DNA from: Bacteroidota bacterium
Lineage (GTDB): Bacteria; Spirochaetota; Spirochaetia; JABMQR01
Length of the DNA stretch: 17,229 bases
NCBI GenBank assembly: GCA_013202335.1
Contig: JABMQR010000182.1
Location: 1 to 17,229, forward strand
Direction of reading: 5' to 3'
This document shows positions 15,229 through 17,229 of the stretch, in pieces (within the stretch, counting starts at the first letter, position 1; each line of letters starts with the position of its first letter). The notes beneath the pieces were generated by a model. That model was not told where the DNA came from. It worked only from the letters and a program-made list of their open reading frames with translations, and ran no database searches. The position numbers and the translations under genes are program-made.

Positions 15229-16338
15229 TTATACATCCTCAATACTGATTTTCATCACCGAGATTGAAGTAGTCTCCCCATTAGCATGCCAGAATGATGC
15301 AAGACATGAATTATCTCCCGTTTTCAATAATGAAGAGTAGCCAAATTGAAATTGATCGAATTGAGCGAACGGATTAGTTCCATCCGGTCTATTATCAGCA
15401 CCATATAAAGTGGTCTCTGTTTCTTTATCCCAATTCAAGCCATTATCATGACTGAGTATTGCCTTAAGTCCGGGGCTGCCGGAGAATCTGTCCTGATGTA
15501 TAGCCAGCAAAAGCCCATCATCCAAATACATTGGAGACATAATCTGCGTGGTAATATTAATAGGGGCAGGATCGCTCCACGACTTGGCACAGTTTTCTGT
15601 TGTAACAACATGAATAGGCTGATCTTCCATTTTGGCCAGATTAAGTGTCCAGAGGAAAACTACTAGTTTATTCTTAATAAATGTAGGGCGTGCATCTCCG
15701 TAAAGAATTCCTTTATCAGCGGCCATGATGTTACCTTCGGAAAAGGTATCTCCCCGGTCGTAGGACTTTATAAACCGACTGCAGTTGCCCTCTACATATC
15801 CGCCTTCCCAATGATCATGCATTTCACAGGGAAACCCAAGGGTACCATCGGGAAGGTTAATTATTTTGCTTGGAACAATAATATCAGCAGACTCAAACTC
15901 AATATTTTTTGGTGCTGTCCATGATTTTCCGTTATCAAATGATTTTGTAGTTCTGATGACCGCATTCTGCATCCCGTCGGTTGAGGGGTTAAACATTGGT
16001 CTGTTTTTGTCTGTATCTATAAGACCGTAAACGGCTATCAGTTCTTCGGGTTCAATTTCAGTAACATGAGCCATTATGTACCCTTTTTCAGGATACAATG
16101 CTTCGTCATGACAGGTTGGGGGCACCTCTTTTCTCCATGTTTTTCCCTCATCGTGTGACCGAAATGTCAGGATTTTTCCCTGAGGATCATTCATACTTCC
16201 GTTCAGTTCTTTGCTGCAGAGGAGGATATCACCATTCGACAGTTTTTCCATAGAGGGGAAATGATAGAAATGTGAATCTTTGGTTTCAGTGAGATTTTCA
16301 ACTACAGGGAACGGTCCCTCTTTTCTTACTCTTTTCAT
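15229..16338 (-). CDS. BNR-repeat sialidase-like beta-propeller protein (third paralogue)
   Basis: This 369-residue propeller protein has Asp boxes at about 61-68 (SHDEGKTW), 133-140 (SFDNGKSW), 192-199 (SYDRGDTF), a degenerate one at 247-254 (TENCAKSW) and one at 296-303 (SHDNGLNW). Shared subfamily landmarks include HFPSMEKLSNGDILL at the N-terminus, GILYGDARPTF, ITTQIMSPMYLDDGLLL and a C-terminal FGYSSLLKTGDN. There is no signal peptide and no Arg-Ile-Pro motif. ATG 16338 is the only sensible start, but its SD (AAGAG) is weak and rather far upstream. It is co-transcribed with the alanine racemase gene downstream and divergent from the NagB-like gene. Specificity is unknown; it resembles the first paralogue in its second half (SQIM/TQIM and YGD motifs). 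Confidence 0.83.
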   Translation of the reverse strand: MKRVRKEGPFPVVENLTETKDSHFYHFPSMEKLSNGDILLCSKELNGSMNDPQGKILTFRSHDEGKTWRKEVPPTCHDEALYPEKGYIMAHVTEIEPEELIAVYGLIDTDKNRPMFNPSTDGMQNAVIRTTKSFDNGKSWTAPKNIEFESADIIVPSKIINLPDGTLGFPCEMHDHWEGGYVEGNCSRFIKSYDRGDTFSEGNIMAADKGILYGDARPTFIKNKLVVFLWTLNLAKMEDQPIHVVTTENCAKSWSDPAPINITTQIMSPMYLDDGLLLAIHQDRFSGSPGLKAILSHDNGLNWDKETETTLYGADNRPDGTNPFAQFDQFQFGYSSLLKTGDNSCLASFWHANGETTSISVMKISIEDV

Positions 16339-16388
16339 ATTTGTTTTTTACTCTTTTAGTAATTTATTGGATAACAAGGAAAAAAAGC

Positions 16389-16417
16389 TTGCTTACAATT
16401 GGTTATAATAATAGAAT
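16389..16417 (+). promoter_or_regulatory. Candidate promoter for the NagB-like gene
   Basis: TTGCTT (16389-16394) and TAGAAT (16412-16417) are 17 bases apart on the plus strand. The -35 match is partial. A start near 16424 would give a leader of about 120 bases that contains the inverted repeat at 16428-16453. A weaker alternative is TTGTAT (16464-16469) with TAGTAA (16487-16492), 17 bases apart. Confidence 0.3.
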
Positions 16418-16436
16418 GAATTTAGTCATCTGTAAA
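16408..16436 (-). promoter_or_regulatory. Candidate promoter for the third BNR-alanine racemase unit
   Basis: On the minus strand TTTACA (16436-16431) and TATTAT (16413-16408) are separated by exactly 17 bases, five of six matches in each box. The predicted start is near 16401, giving a leader of about 63 bases. The -10 overlaps that of the opposing candidate promoter. Confidence 0.5.
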
Positions 16437-16453
16437 CTTAAATGATTACAGAT
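16428..16453. promoter_or_regulatory. Perfect 8-bp inverted repeat, possible operator or attenuator
   Basis: ATCTGTAA (16428-16435) and TTACAGAT (16446-16453) are exact inverted copies with 10 bases between them, and the plus strand continues with five T residues. The left arm covers most of the minus-strand -35 box. It fits a dimeric regulator site with an 18-bp centre spacing, or a short AT-rich terminator hairpin in the leader of the NagB-like gene. Confidence 0.45.
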
Positions 16454-16543
16454 TTTTTGATCCTTGTATTGTTAATAATTTAAAAATAGTAAAAACAAAA
16501 AGATAGCATATCAACATCAATTGAGATTTTCGAGGAGAAGCAT

Positions 16544-17229
16544 ATGGAAAAATTCACGTACAGCCCTTCAATACACGTTCCTTTCAGGGATATGGAAGTT
16601 TTGGAATATTGCAGGAATATTAAAAGAGAGGATATCGAGAAGCATTCGAATCCTGATTTTAATATCATGGTAAGAAAGGCGCATGATATTGAGTTTGCTT
16701 TTATAACAGATATTTTTTATCGAATTAAACTGGCTGCTGATGAGGGAAGAAAGGTGGTTTTGATTTTTCCCAACCCGGCACCAGCCTACAGACAGGTTGC
16801 TTACTTAATAAATAAATTCAGAGTTAATTGTGAACATGTTCATGTTTTTGCTATGGATGAGTACGCTGATGAACATGGTAATGTTGCCCCTGAGTCATGG
16901 AAATGGGGGTTTACCTACGCCATGAATAACAATTTCTATTATCAGATTGATGAAGATTTGCGTCCGCCAAAAAAACAGATTGTCGGAATGACCACTGAAA
17001 ATATTGGTCACTACGGAAAAATGATAGCTGATATGGGTAATGCTGATGCATGCTACAGCGGTCCCGGTTGGACCGGACACCTGGCTTTTATTGAACCGGA
17101 TGCTCCGGAGTTTGAAGGGACACTGGAAGAGTGGAAGCAAATGGGGCCGCGCATTGTTACGTTAAGTCCTTTTACTCTTGCCCAAAATTCACTTCATGGA
17201 AGTTTTGGTATGAGCGGCGATATTGCCCG
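16544..17229 (+). CDS. NagB-like protein (glucosamine-6-phosphate isomerase/deaminase superfamily), 3' partial
   Basis: In the 228 complete codons visible, a central Rossmann-like segment leads to VFAMDEYADE (MDEY at 104-107), matching the MDEY motif of NagB that carries catalytic Asp72. Residues 173-185 read GPGWTGHLAFIEP against the family GxGxDGHIAFNEP: the active-site His179 and Glu184 are kept, but the Asp that acts in the E. coli enzyme (Asp141) is Thr177 here. The N-terminus is about 30 residues longer than in NagB. ATG 16544 has GAGGAG at 16532-16537, a strong SD. NagB opens and deaminates glucosamine 6-phosphate to fructose 6-phosphate; with the substitution, a changed reaction such as isomerisation without deamination or a different substrate is possible (inference). 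The gene continues beyond the window. Confidence 0.8.
   Translation, partial: MEKFTYSPSIHVPFRDMEVLEYCRNIKREDIEKHSNPDFNIMVRKAHDIEFAFITDIFYRIKLAADEGRKVVLIFPNPAPAYRQVAYLINKFRVNCEHVHVFAMDEYADEHGNVAPESWKWGFTYAMNNNFYYQIDEDLRPPKKQIVGMTTENIGHYGKMIADMGNADACYSGPGWTGHLAFIEPDAPEFEGTLEEWKQMGPRIVTLSPFTLAQNSLHGSFGMSGDIA

Overview
This is a gene-dense bacterial window with no gene-free stretch over about 300 bases. It carries fifteen or sixteen genes in five transcription units that all look catabolic. I see no rRNA, tRNA, CRISPR array, insertion sequence or phage gene. Base composition is moderately AT-rich, Shine-Dalgarno sites are AGGAG/GGAGG-like and genes are tightly packed. A spirochaete or another anaerobic sugar-degrading bacterium would fit, but that is an impression and not a demonstrated assignment.

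Layout. (1) A plus-strand operon (1-8108) enters from the left: oppD/dppD-type ATPase (5' end outside the window), oppF/dppF-type ATPase, DapA/NanA-family aldolase or lyase, FAD-dependent oxidoreductase with a discoidin-like tail, DegT/DnrJ/EryC1/StrS aminotransferase, phosphotriesterase-family hydrolase, and a BNR-repeat (sialidase-like) beta-propeller. Gaps are 22 bp or less and several genes overlap. (2) A minus-strand unit (11965 down to 8095): second BNR propeller, GntR/UTRA regulator, second DapA/NanA-family protein, and two small cysteine-containing proteins resembling the L-2-amino-thiazoline-4-carboxylate hydrolase family. (3) A plus-strand pair (12105-14046) divergent from unit 2: GntR/FCD regulator and an MFS transporter. 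(4) A minus-strand pair (16338 down to 14084): third BNR propeller and an alanine racemase whose start codon is abnormal. (5) The start of a divergent NagB-like (glucosamine-6-phosphate isomerase/deaminase family) gene that runs off the right edge.

Interpretation (inference). Two uptake systems, three related intracellular sialidase-like propellers, two Schiff-base lyases, an amino-sugar type aminotransferase, an oxidoreductase, a possible lactonase and a NagB-like protein together suggest import and breakdown of an acylated or amino sugar acid such as a sialic-acid-like compound or a related glycoside. Standard sialic acid genes (nanE, nanK, nagA) are absent from the window. The propellers lack the N-terminal Arg-Ile-Pro motif of GH33 sialidases, and the NagB-like protein has lost a catalytic Asp. 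The substrate is therefore probably not ordinary Neu5Ac, and the cluster is best treated as a candidate uncharacterised pathway.

Regulation. Two GntR-family proteins with different ligand domains lie inside the cluster. The intergenic regions at 11966-12104 and 16339-16543 hold divergent promoter-like elements, the second with a perfect 8-bp inverted repeat.
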